A stretch of 14,825 nt of DNA from Alphaproteobacteria bacterium (GTDB taxonomy: Bacteria; Pseudomonadota; Alphaproteobacteria; Reyranellales; Reyranellaceae), in assembly GCA_013290035.1 (NCBI GenBank), contig JABCYT010000017.1:1-14825 (forward strand). The letters are read 5' to 3'. Positions 1 through 6,502 of the stretch are shown piece by piece; position 1 is the first letter of the stretch, and each line of letters starts with the position of its first letter. The notes beneath the pieces are model-generated. The model searched no databases. It was not told the DNA's origin and worked only from the letters and a program-made list of their open reading frames with translations. The position numbers and the translations under genes were made by a program.

Positions 1-657
1 CGGACTCTCGGGTGCACCGGGCGCGGCCTCCCAGTAGAGGCCGTCCTTCTTGCCGGGCGAGCTCAGCAGGCGGCGGGCATAGTGCGGCACGCCCACCTTC
101 ATCGGATCGAGCGCGGCGTATTCGCGCTCTGCGTCGACGATCGCCAGCAGCGTCTGGACCACCGCGAGTTCGTTGTGGCCGATGCGGCGGGCCTCGATCT
201 CCTTGATGCCGGCCGCGACGTCGAAGCGCCACTCGGCGCCGTCCTTGACGATCGGAATGGGCATCGTCCAGCCGGTCGTGCCGGCCTCGATCACGGCCCG
301 CGCGTCGTCGGTGACGACGACCTTGTGGTTGGCATCCCATCCCGTCAGGTACTTGGCGCGCGCCCGGTCTTCGTCTTCCTGGCTGCCGGGCACGAAGTCG
401 CGCCAGCTCTCGCCCAGCATCGCCGACACGGCGGTGTCGTCGCCGCCGCGCAGCGCTTCGGTGAGCGCGTTCGCCGCCGCCTCGGCGCTGGCAAAGCCCT
501 GCAGCTTGCCGGCCGGGGGAGCGGCCAACGGAGCGGCCACTGGCGCCGTTTGCGCAGCGGGCTGCTGGGCCGCCGCCTCGCAGGCGAGGCCGGCCGCGAC
601 AGCGAGGCTCGCGAGAGCCAGCGCCAGCAGGCCGCGTCGCAGGATCGCCGGGCTCAT
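1..657 (-). CDS. DUF2950 family exported protein (partial, C-terminus beyond left edge)
   Basis: The reverse strand from 657 to the window edge stays open for 219 codons without a stop. It starts with a signal peptide (MSPAILRRGLLALALASLAV...) ending near CEAAAQQ, then a Pro/Ala linker, then the DUF2950 pattern: FASAEAAANALTEALRGGD, a central DGAEWRFDVAAG segment, and the diagnostic GHNELAVVQTLLAIVDAEREYA near residues 155-180. The family is exported and biochemically uncharacterised. Its ATG (655-657) overlaps the TGA of the DUF3300 gene (654-656) as ATGA, so the two are almost certainly translationally coupled. DUF2950 and DUF3300 genes are commonly adjacent in proteobacteria, which supports both calls. 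The C-terminal part is outside the window, so completeness cannot be judged. Confidence 0.9.
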   Translation of the reverse strand, partial: MSPAILRRGLLALALASLAVAAGLACEAAAQQPAAQTAPVAAPLAAPPAGKLQGFASAEAAANALTEALRGGDDTAVSAMLGESWRDFVPGSQEDEDRARAKYLTGWDANHKVVVTDDARAVIEAGTTGWTMPIPIVKDGAEWRFDVAAGIKEIEARRIGHNELAVVQTLLAIVDAEREYAALDPMKVGVPHYARRLLSSPGKKDGLYWEAAPGAPESP

Positions 658-1982
658 CGCCGGCCTCCTGCCGCGGCGGCGGGATGGGCGGCGCCCGCGG
701 CCGGGCGAGCGGCGGCTGCGGGTGCTGCAGCCCGCGTCTGCTGGGCGCGGCCGCGCGCGGCCTCGCGATTGACCTGCTGGCCGCGATCGACGCCGCTCAG
801 GGCCGCGCCGCGTTGCGCGGTTGGAGTCGTCGTCGTGGGCGCGCGGGTCTGGACCTGCGGCAGCGGCTGCGCCCCCGGGCGCGGGGTGGCCGACGGTTGC
901 ACAGGAGTCGGGCGCGCGATGGCCGGCTGAGCGGGGGCTGGCTGCCCAATGGCTGGCGTGTTGGCGCGCTGCGGCACGGGGTTGGTCTGTTGCGGCACAG
1001 CCGGCCGCGCGTTGGGCTGCTGCGGCACGGCCGGCCGCGCGGTGGCCTGTGCCGGCTGGTTGGCCGGCGCGTTCGCGGTGCGGCCGCGATATTGCTGCCG
1101 CTGATCGACGCCCGGCCGGCTCTGGCCGTATTGCTGGCCCACGGCGGGATCGCGGTAGGAGACGCCCTTGCGATGGTCGGCATTGTGCTGCCACTGGCCG
1201 TTGTTGACCGTCGCGGCGTTGAACGTGCGGTCGATATGGACCGCGCGATCGACGTTGACGTTCACGTAGCTGTTGCCGCGTCGCCAGTTCCAGCCGCCGA
1301 AGATCGCGCTGGAAGCGGCGAGCCCGATGCCGAACATGATGCCGCTCGCCAGCGGCGCGCCATAGCCGTAGATCGGCGGCGGCGGATAGTAGTCGGGCGG
1401 GTAGGCCGCATAGGGCCAGCTGCCGTACGCCCACGTCGGATTGTAGTACGGCACGTAGATCATGGCGGGGTTGACCGGTTCGATCTCGATCATCCGGTCG
1501 TCTCCCGATCCCAGATAGGAGACCGTCTGCTGGCTGTTGCTCGCGAGGTTTCCCGCCGCCGCCGCCTCGGCGCGCAGCCGCTGGACGGAGTCGGCCACGT
1601 CCTGTTGCTGGCCGAGCATCGCGTCGCCGAGCTTCTGCGTCCAGTCGAGATGCGCATCCATGTTCGCCAGCACCTGCGGGAAGGCGGTGAGCGACTTCAC
1701 GCTGACGTCCCAATCCTGGTTGGCGACTGCGGCCACGGCGGCGTCGCCCTTCAGTCCGGGATTGGCGCGCGACCAGCGCGCGGCCTCGACAACTTCCAGA
1801 GGATAGGTCGCCGCCATCAGGGTTTGCGACAGCAGCGCGTCGGGATAGAGCGCGATCGGCGCCAGCATCTGGTCGAGCTCTTCGCGCGTGAACGGCCGCC
1901 GGCCGTCCTGCGCGCGCCCCGTGCGCAGCCAGCCGAGGCAAAGGGCGGCCGCACAGGTCGCCATCAGGCTACGCCGTTGCAT
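654..1982 (-). CDS. DUF3300 domain exported protein
   Basis: A 442-residue protein. The start at 1982 is preferred because a GAAGGGAAC ribosome site precedes it and a signal peptide follows directly (MQRRSLMATCAAALCLGW, likely cut near GRA-Q). An in-frame extension to 2312 would run through the neighbouring gene and is low-complexity Arg/Thr. The DUF3300 core lies at about residues 30-240: FTREELDQMLAPIALYPDALLSQ is the family hallmark, followed by a Trp-rich helical part and MIEIEPVNPAMIYVPYYNP. A Tyr/Pro-rich stretch and a Gly/Ala segment (about residues 210-235) that may touch the membrane come next. The last ~170 residues are a disordered Pro/Gln/Ala/Arg tail. The function of the family is unknown; periplasmic or envelope location is inferred. 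Third gene of a leftward four-gene operon. Confidence 0.9.
   Translation of the reverse strand: MQRRSLMATCAAALCLGWLRTGRAQDGRRPFTREELDQMLAPIALYPDALLSQTLMAATYPLEVVEAARWSRANPGLKGDAAVAAVANQDWDVSVKSLTAFPQVLANMDAHLDWTQKLGDAMLGQQQDVADSVQRLRAEAAAAGNLASNSQQTVSYLGSGDDRMIEIEPVNPAMIYVPYYNPTWAYGSWPYAAYPPDYYPPPPIYGYGAPLASGIMFGIGLAASSAIFGGWNWRRGNSYVNVNVDRAVHIDRTFNAATVNNGQWQHNADHRKGVSYRDPAVGQQYGQSRPGVDQRQQYRGRTANAPANQPAQATARPAVPQQPNARPAVPQQTNPVPQRANTPAIGQPAPAQPAIARPTPVQPSATPRPGAQPLPQVQTRAPTTTTPTAQRGAALSGVDRGQQVNREAARGRAQQTRAAAPAAAARPAAGAAHPAAAAGGRR
991..1050 (-). repeat. 30-bp tandem repeat in DUF3300 tail
   Basis: Two adjacent 30-bp units (991-1020 and 1021-1050) begin TGCGGCAC and share the core CCGGCCGCGCG with a few differences. 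In the coding frame they give repeated ARPAVPQQ(P/T)N decapeptides in the disordered tail. This looks like local slippage expansion inside a low-complexity region and has no visible separate role. Confidence 0.6.
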
Positions 1983-2040
1983 GGTGTTCGTTCCCTTCGG
2001 CGCCGGCCTTGGCGCGCCGCCGTTCGCAGCGGCCGCGCGA

Positions 2041-2391
2041 TTACTGGAGATTGATGTTGATGCCGAAGCTGGGGCCGTAAACCACCGGCGGCGGCGCGTA
2101 GTACGACGGCGTCTGGTAGTAGACCACCGGCGGCGCATTGTAATAATTGCCGCCCCAGCCTTCATTTCCGCGGTTGCCGTCGCGTTGATCCCGGCCACGA
2201 TTGTCCTGGTCGTGATCTTTGTCCTGGCCGCGATTTCTATCCTGGTCGTGATTTTCCTGACCGCGATTTTGACCCTGTGCGTTCGCCGATGCGGCGAATG
2301 TCCCGAGCGCAAGACAGGCGGCGATCGCGAGCCCGGCTGCCAGCCTGGCAGGATGACCGCGGGTCGATTTGGCGTCGATGATGCAGGCCAT
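2041..2391 (-). CDS. Small exported low-complexity protein, Asn/Gln/Asp/Arg repeats and Tyr/Pro tail
   Basis: A 116-residue protein that I do not recognise as a named family. The start at 2391 is chosen because a near-perfect AGGAGGT lies 5-6 bases upstream; the frame is open further up, but that part overlaps the previous gene. Residues 1-38 form a signal peptide (hydrophobic LAAGLAIAACLALGTFAAS, cleavage near ANA-Q). Residues 43-73 are a hydrophilic tandem repeat of about 11 residues (RGQENHDQDRN, RGQDKDHDQDN, then a degenerate copy). Residues 79-116 are rich in Tyr, Pro and Val (NAPPVVYYQTPSYYAPPPVVYG) and end in FGININLQ. It lies 29 bases after the Spy-like gene and 58 before DUF3300, so it is an operon member. 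An extracytoplasmic location is likely; function unknown. Confidence 0.8.
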   Translation of the reverse strand: MACIIDAKSTRGHPARLAAGLAIAACLALGTFAASANAQGQNRGQENHDQDRNRGQDKDHDQDNRGRDQRDGNRGNEGWGGNYYNAPPVVYYQTPSYYAPPPVVYGPSFGININLQ

Positions 2392-2420
2392 GACGACCTC
2401 CTGTGATGAGCGTGATGCCA

Positions 2421-2876
2421 TTATTGCTTCTGCGCCGCCGCGCCCTTGCGACCGGAGCTCTGGAACACCTGGTCGGCGACTTTCTTCTGCGCATCGGGCA
2501 TCGAATCGTAGAGGGTTGCGAAGGCCGTCGTCAGGTTCTTCAGCCCGTCGACATGCGCCTGGGCGAACTTCGTATAGGACTTCAGATCGTCCACTGCCGT
2601 CATGCCCGGCTGATTCTGGGCGGCTCTTTCGGCCGCCACTTTTTGCCAAGCGGCCGCATTTTCACGCATCGCCTGGGCGACGCCGTTCCATTTGGTTTCC
2701 TCGTCCGGTGTGATCTTGAGCGCCGCGTGCAGGCTGGTGATGCGTTGCTCGACGGTCTCCGCCTTGGTGCCGGCGGGGACCGCGGCGGTCTGGCCAGGCG
2801 CGGCCGCGGTCTGTGCAGAGGCAGTGACGCTGCCGAGGGTCACGATAAGGGCCGCAATGGCGATCGGTTTCAGCAT
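2421..2876 (-). CDS. Spy/CpxP-like (LTXXQ motif) periplasmic protein
   Basis: A 151-residue protein starting at 2876, eight bases after an AGGAGC ribosome site. The signal peptide MLKPIAIAALIVTLGSVTASAQ is followed by a short Ala/Pro linker and then an all-helical domain. Two LTXXQ-like motifs are visible: LKITPDEETKW around residue 60, with Glu in place of the usual Gln, and MPDAQKKVADQVF near the C-terminus. This is the layout of the Spy/CpxP superfamily of periplasmic chaperone or stress-sensing proteins. The family call rests on these motifs; client-holding activity is inference. It is the first gene of the leftward operon, with the 116-aa protein, DUF3300 and DUF2950 downstream. Envelope-stress control would be expected for this family, but I could not recognise a sigma-E-type promoter upstream. 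Confidence 0.8.
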   Translation of the reverse strand: MLKPIAIAALIVTLGSVTASAQTAAAPGQTAAVPAGTKAETVEQRITSLHAALKITPDEETKWNGVAQAMRENAAAWQKVAAERAAQNQPGMTAVDDLKSYTKFAQAHVDGLKNLTTAFATLYDSMPDAQKKVADQVFQSSGRKGAAAQKQ

Positions 2877-3195
2877 GATGGAAAGCTCCTGTGAGGCGCG
2901 ATGCCCGGTCAATTGCGCAGATGGTGCGATTTGAACGCCGAGGGCGCGACCTGAACTCATGCAACGCTCGTGGACGGGTCCAGGTTTCATCGGCTGGCAA
3001 CGCGGTCGCTCGATAAACCAGTCCACTATGAAATATGAAGCAGGCGACGGCCGAAACGGCTTTGACCCAAATCAACAGTGTCGGATGGCAGACATGGTAG
3101 AAGTGAATGTCCGCAATCGGTGCCGGAGCTCACTTGATCAGGCCTGGACGACGCGAGGCGCTCGCGGGTCGACAGCCGCCAGAAACGAGGCAGAC
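2877..3195. other. Divergent intergenic region between the Spy-like operon and the LEA-like gene
   Basis: There are 319 bases without a convincing gene, more AT-rich around 3010-3080. It must hold promoters for the leftward operon and the rightward LEA-like gene. Weak candidates only: TTGACC at 3062-3067 on the plus strand without a good -10 at 16-18 bases, and on the minus strand TTCATA then TTTATC 16 bases apart (about 3012-3039). A small GCCG-AAA-CGGC dyad sits at 3050-3060. No EcfG-type GGAAC/CGTT pair was seen. An in-frame plus-strand extension of the LEA-like ORF to 2959 has no signal sequence or ribosome site and is rejected. Confidence 0.5.
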
Positions 3196-3762
3196 ATGCG
3201 AATCACTTCGCTGATGATGGCCGGCGTGTTGGCGCTCGGCGCCACCGCCTCTGTTCACGCCCAGACGCCGGCCCCCGGATCCACCGAGCCGGCGAAGACG
3301 ACGATGCAGCAGGCCGGGCGTGACGCCCAACAGGCCGCGCAGGACGCCAGCGCGGCCGCCGGGCGGGCCGTCGACGCGGCCGAAGCCGCCGCCAAGGAGG
3401 CCTCGCGGCAGACGACCGAGGCGGCGCAACGGCTGGCGGCGGAAGCGGCGCTTGCCGCCAGGCGGGCCCAGGACAAGATCGAGGCGGCCAACAAGACCGC
3501 CACGACCACTGCGAATGACTACATGCTGAAAGCCGAGGCCGCTGCCGGGAAGGCGGTCGTGGCGACCAAGGATGCGGCTGGAAAAGCCAAGGAAGCCGCC
3601 GAGGCCTCGATCAACTCCACCGTCGACGCGACGAAGAAAGCGGCCGTCGATGCCCAGGAGGCGATGACAAAGGCAGCCGACGCGACAGCCGCTACGGCGC
3701 GCGCCGCGGCAGATGCGGCGAAGGAGGCCTGGGAGAAGAACATGGGCGCTTCTTCCAAGTAG
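3196..3762 (+). CDS. Exported Ala-rich helical protein with LEA-like 11-residue repeats
   Basis: A 188-residue protein. The start at 3196 is supported by GAGG five bases upstream and by an immediate signal peptide (MRITSLMMAGVLALGATASVHAQ). After a short Pro/Thr linker, residues 36-178 can be laid out as thirteen consecutive 11-residue units, for example AVDAAEAAAKE, TKDAAGKAKEA, TKKAAVDAQEA and ARAAADAAKEA, with Ala at the buried positions and alternating Lys/Arg and Asp/Glu. This resembles group 3 LEA (LEA_4) proteins and apolipoprotein-like amphipathic helices. The C-terminus is WEKNMGASSK. It contains no Cys. A protective or membrane-associated role outside the cytoplasm is inference. Alternatives are a phasin-like protein or a generic coiled coil. 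It is divergent from the Spy-like operon and 160 bases upstream of the TctC-type gene. Confidence 0.8.
   Translation: MRITSLMMAGVLALGATASVHAQTPAPGSTEPAKTTMQQAGRDAQQAAQDASAAAGRAVDAAEAAAKEASRQTTEAAQRLAAEAALAARRAQDKIEAANKTATTTANDYMLKAEAAAGKAVVATKDAAGKAKEAAEASINSTVDATKKAAVDAQEAMTKAADATAATARAAADAAKEAWEKNMGASSK
3301..3729 (+). repeat. Thirteen-unit 11-residue (33-bp) periodicity
   Basis: Protein-level periodic repeat covering residues 36-178 of the Ala-rich exported protein. Units align without gaps at 11 residues, which is the period of LEA group 3 helices. The DNA copies have diverged, so the periodicity is kept by selection on the protein or reflects an old expansion rather than recent duplication. 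Confidence 0.65.
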
Positions 3763-3922
3763 TCGCCGGCGCGGTTTCCGGTCCGCGGTTGGCCCGTCCG
3801 GGATGACCTCCTGCCGGCAGCACCTGCACGCCTGCGCCATGGCGGCCGGAGATGTTCGACCGCGCGCGCCCGCAAGGGCATGATGGCCGGCGAAAGCGCG
3901 GCGGCAGGGGAGGAACGTCTTC

Positions 3923-4888
3923 ATGCATCGGCGATGGTTGATCCGCTCGGCCGCGGCGGCCGGCCTGCTGCCGGGTGTCGCGCGGGCGCAGTCGTTCCCG
4001 TCGAAGCCGCTCCGGCTGCTGGTCGGGGCGGCCGCGGGTGGCGGCGCCGACATCGTGGCCCGCATCCTGGCGCAGGAGCTGACCAAGGGCGGCGGCCTGT
4101 CGGTTCTGGTCGACAACAAGCCCGGCGCCGGCGGCACGGTGGCGACCCGCGAGATGGTGCGCGCGCCGGCCGACGGCACCACGCTGCTGGTGGCCAATGT
4201 CGGCGTGCTGGCGGTCATTCCCTATGCGACCAGGGACGCGGGCTACGACCCGCGCGCCGACATCGCGCCGGTCTGCCTGGCGGTCGATTTCTCCAACGTG
4301 CTGGTCGTCCATCCCGCCGTGCCGGCCACGACGCTCGCGGAGTATCTGGCACTCGCCCGGCGGCCGGAGGGCATGGACTACGGCACGGCGGGCGTCGGCA
4401 CCGCGGGCCACCTCGCCGGCGAGCTGTTGAAGGCGCGGAGCGGCGCGCGGCTGAACCATGTGCCCTTCCGCGGCGGCGGGCCGGCGATGAACGACCTGAT
4501 GGGCGGCCATGTGCCGTCCCTGATCGCCAGCGCGCCCACCGCCACCGGCGTCCTGCGCGAGGGCCGCATCCGCGCGCTCGCCGTCACCGGCGCGAAACGC
4601 TCGCCGTTCGATCCCGCCATTGCGACCGTCGCCGAGCAGGGTTTCCCGGGCTATGCCGCCACCAACTGGTATGCCGTCGTGGTGTCGTCGAAGACATCAC
4701 CCGAGATCGTCGCGACGCTGAACGCGATCCTGACCAAGGCGCTCGGCGCGCCCAAGGTGCGGACGGCGTACGCCCAGCAGGGCATGGAGACGCTCGCCAG
4801 CACGCAGGCCGAGGCCGCCGCCCACATCGCCCGCGAAACCGAAATCTGGAAGAAGGTGATCGCCGATGCCGGCATCCGCCTGGAATGA
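3923..4888 (+). CDS. Bug/TctC-type tripartite tricarboxylate transporter substrate-binding protein
   Basis: A 321-residue periplasmic binding protein. The start at 3923 follows an AGGGGAGGAAC ribosome site by eight bases. The signal peptide MHRRWLIRSAAAAGLLPGVARA has an RR pair followed by WLI, so Tat export is possible. Family hallmarks: PSKPLRLLVGAAAGGGADIVARILA (residues 26-50, the ligand-loop equivalent of the usual PxGGxxD), NKPGAGG (65-71), the mid-domain YGTAGVGTAGHLAGELLK, HVPFRGGGPAMNDLMGGHV, and the C-terminal VIADAGIRLE. Bug proteins bind small carboxylates or related molecules and deliver them to TctAB membrane partners. No TctA or TctB gene is present here, so it is an orphan, which is common where the family is expanded. 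The ligand cannot be read from the sequence. Confidence 0.94.
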   Translation: MHRRWLIRSAAAAGLLPGVARAQSFPSKPLRLLVGAAAGGGADIVARILAQELTKGGGLSVLVDNKPGAGGTVATREMVRAPADGTTLLVANVGVLAVIPYATRDAGYDPRADIAPVCLAVDFSNVLVVHPAVPATTLAEYLALARRPEGMDYGTAGVGTAGHLAGELLKARSGARLNHVPFRGGGPAMNDLMGGHVPSLIASAPTATGVLREGRIRALAVTGAKRSPFDPAIATVAEQGFPGYAATNWYAVVVSSKTSPEIVATLNAILTKALGAPKVRTAYAQQGMETLASTQAEAAAHIARETEIWKKVIADAGIRLE

Positions 4889-4897
4889 GGCAGCCCG

Positions 4898-4929
4898 CGA
4901 AACCGCGTGGCGCATCTGCTGCGGTTTTG
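4898..4929 (+). terminator. Candidate terminator hairpin after the TctC-type gene
   Basis: AAACCGC (4900-4906) pairs perfectly with GCGGTTT (4921-4927) around a 14-base loop, extendable outward by a G-U and a C-G pair. The T-run is mostly inside the stem and is followed by TGTTG, so this is a weak intrinsic terminator. It lies 10 bases after the TGA, where one is expected. Confidence 0.4.
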
Positions 4930-5040
4930 TTGCGCTCATTCTCGGATGGGACGGACAGGCTTGTCCTCCTCGTGGTCAAGCGGTGATCGGCCGCCCTGGC
5001 CGACATCAGCGCGTCCGCCGGGTGCTACGGTCGTCTCGAG

Positions 5041-5051
5041 GGAGGTGATCC
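5041..5051 (+). promoter_or_regulatory. Extended Shine-Dalgarno of the RTX gene
   Basis: GGAGGTGATCC directly before the ATG at 5052 is complementary over 11 consecutive bases to the 3' end of bacterial 16S rRNA. Most ribosome sites in this window match over 4-7 bases. It fixes the start codon and suggests strong initiation. Confidence 0.8.
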
Positions 5052-6419
5052 ATGCCAAAGCCTGTCCCGGATACCCAGATCGGATCTCTCACCGACCATC
5101 AGCACGGCACCAGTGACACGCTGATCGGCGTCGATGATGCCGCCAACACTCTTTATGGCGACGCCTTTGCCGTGCTCGACCACGCAAGCGGCGGCAACGA
5201 CACGCTGATCGGCGGCGCCGATGCGACCAACGCCCTCTATGGCGATGCCTTCGCCATGCACGATTACGCCCGTGGCGGCAACGACCATCTATTTGGCGGC
5301 GATGGTTCGACGAACAGCCTCTTCGGCGACGCGCAATCCATGGATGGCCACAGCCGCGGCGGCAACGACACGCTGATCGGCGGCGACGGTTCGATCAACA
5401 ACCTCTATGGCGACGCCTTTTCCATGTCCGGCCACGCCCACGGCGGCGACGACACGCTGATCGGCGGCACCGGGATCGGCGGCCCGATCGCCGACATCTC
5501 CCTCGATGGTGATGCGTCGGAGATGCACGACCATGCCCACGGCGGCAACGACCTGCTGATCGGGGGCACTGGTGCGTTCATGTTTCTCGTCGGCGACGCC
5601 GGCACCATGGACGGCGACACGCGCGGCGGCAACGACACGCTGATCGGCGGCACCGCGTCGACCGACAACCTCTTCGGCGACGCCCAGGCAATGCACGACC
5701 ACGCCCGTGGCGGCAACGACACGCTGATCGGCGGCGCCAGTCAGATCAACGTCCTCTATGGCGATGCCCAGGTCATGGATGGTGACACCCGCGGCGGCAA
5801 TGACACGCTGATCGCCGGCCCTGGCCTGTCGATCGCCGGCTCTGTTCCGGTCAACGCCCTGATGGGCGATGCCTTCCAAATGGACGACAACGCCCGCGGC
5901 GGCAACGACCTGCTGATCGGCGGCGACACCGGCATCAATTCCCTGCACGGCGACGCCCGAATCATGGATGGCAACGCCCGCGGCGGCAACGACACGCTGA
6001 TCGTCGGCGCCGCGCCGGTCAACGACCTCTACGGCGACGCCTTTTCCATGTCGGGCAACGCCCGCGGTGGCAATGACATACTGGTGAGCGGCCCCGGCAC
6101 CGACCACATGTGGGGCGATGCCGCGTTCATCAATGGTGTTGCCGCGTCACCCACGGCGCCGACCGGCAGCGTGGTGACCGGCGCCGATACCTTCGTCTTC
6201 GCGCCCGGCAGCGGCAACGACGACATCAACGACTTCCGCCAGAGCGATCACGACAGGATCGACGTGCGCGCCTATGGCTTCCACACCCTCGCCGACATGA
6301 CGATCACCGCCGACGGCGGCGGCAATACCAGGATCGCGTTCGACGCCAACGACGGCGTCACCCTTGTCGGCATTGCCGATCCCCATATCCTGCACCCGTC
6401 CGACTTTCTTCTTGCCTGA
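5052..6419 (+). CDS. RTX-like calcium-binding repeat protein with C-terminal type I secretion domain
   Basis: A 455-residue protein with no N-terminal signal peptide and no Cys. Residues 19-364 consist of twelve repeats, mostly exactly 28 residues long; two are longer (33 at residues 131-163, 35 at 248-282). Each unit has an RTX-like GGND(T/L)LIGG turn followed by NxLYGDAxxM and a short His/Asp/Ala-Arg link. Residues 377-455 match the C-terminal domain of type I-secreted RTX proteins: GADTFVFAPGSGNDDINDF, DRIDVRAYGF, GGGNTRIAF, DGVTLVGI and a DFLLA end. Calcium-dependent folding after ABC-exporter secretion is known for the family and inferred here. No enzymatic domain is visible, so an adhesin, surface-layer or matrix role is possible. 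No type I secretion genes are in the window. The TGA is 83 bases from the convergent GST stop. Confidence 0.9.
   Translation: MPKPVPDTQIGSLTDHQHGTSDTLIGVDDAANTLYGDAFAVLDHASGGNDTLIGGADATNALYGDAFAMHDYARGGNDHLFGGDGSTNSLFGDAQSMDGHSRGGNDTLIGGDGSINNLYGDAFSMSGHAHGGDDTLIGGTGIGGPIADISLDGDASEMHDHAHGGNDLLIGGTGAFMFLVGDAGTMDGDTRGGNDTLIGGTASTDNLFGDAQAMHDHARGGNDTLIGGASQINVLYGDAQVMDGDTRGGNDTLIAGPGLSIAGSVPVNALMGDAFQMDDNARGGNDLLIGGDTGINSLHGDARIMDGNARGGNDTLIVGAAPVNDLYGDAFSMSGNARGGNDILVSGPGTDHMWGDAAFINGVAASPTAPTGSVVTGADTFVFAPGSGNDDINDFRQSDHDRIDVRAYGFHTLADMTITADGGGNTRIAFDANDGVTLVGIADPHILHPSDFLLA
5106..6143 (+). repeat. 84-bp coding repeat array of the RTX protein
   Basis: Twelve units, nine of them exactly 84 bp; two are expanded by in-frame insertions of 5 and 7 residues and the last is degenerate. 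The turn-encoding DNA (GGCGGCAACGACACGCTGAT) is nearly identical between units while the linker between the two turns varies, so both recent duplication and selection on the turns are plausible. It is continuous coding sequence, not a CRISPR array. Confidence 0.85.
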
Positions 6420-6421
6420 TG

Positions 6422-6437
6422 TCGTCGGCGCCGACGA
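6422..6437. terminator. Palindrome between convergent genes, possible bidirectional terminator stem
   Basis: TCGTCGGCGCCGACGA is a perfect 16-bp dyad two bases after the RTX stop codon and 66 bases from the convergent GST stop. As RNA it could form a six-pair stem with a GCGC loop on either strand. There is no T-run, so intrinsic termination is uncertain. Confidence 0.3.
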
Positions 6438-6502
6438 TAGTCTGGCCCGCGTCCCAGGCAACCTGGCCGGACACATGGCCGTCCCGACGGATCGACAGAC
6501 CT

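Noticed and set aside
684..2054. 456-aa plus-strand open frame opposite DUF3300
   Set aside because: It is antisense to a well-supported exported DUF3300 protein; the translation is Arg/Ala-rich with no domain and no ribosome site. It is a high-GC shadow.
3062..3098. TTGACC as a sigma-70 -35 box for the LEA-like gene
   Set aside because: No acceptable -10 sequence at 16-18 bases downstream.
5289..6107. 272-aa minus-strand open frame opposite the RTX repeats, with regular VVAAAGV repeats
   Set aside because: The periodicity is the mirror of the 84-bp coding repeats, and the plus-strand protein has a full RTX C-terminus and a perfect ribosome site.
5106..6143. Regular 84-bp repeats considered as a CRISPR or other non-coding array
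   Set aside because: Repeats and spacers form a single open frame with a conserved protein motif; unit lengths vary only in multiples of three.
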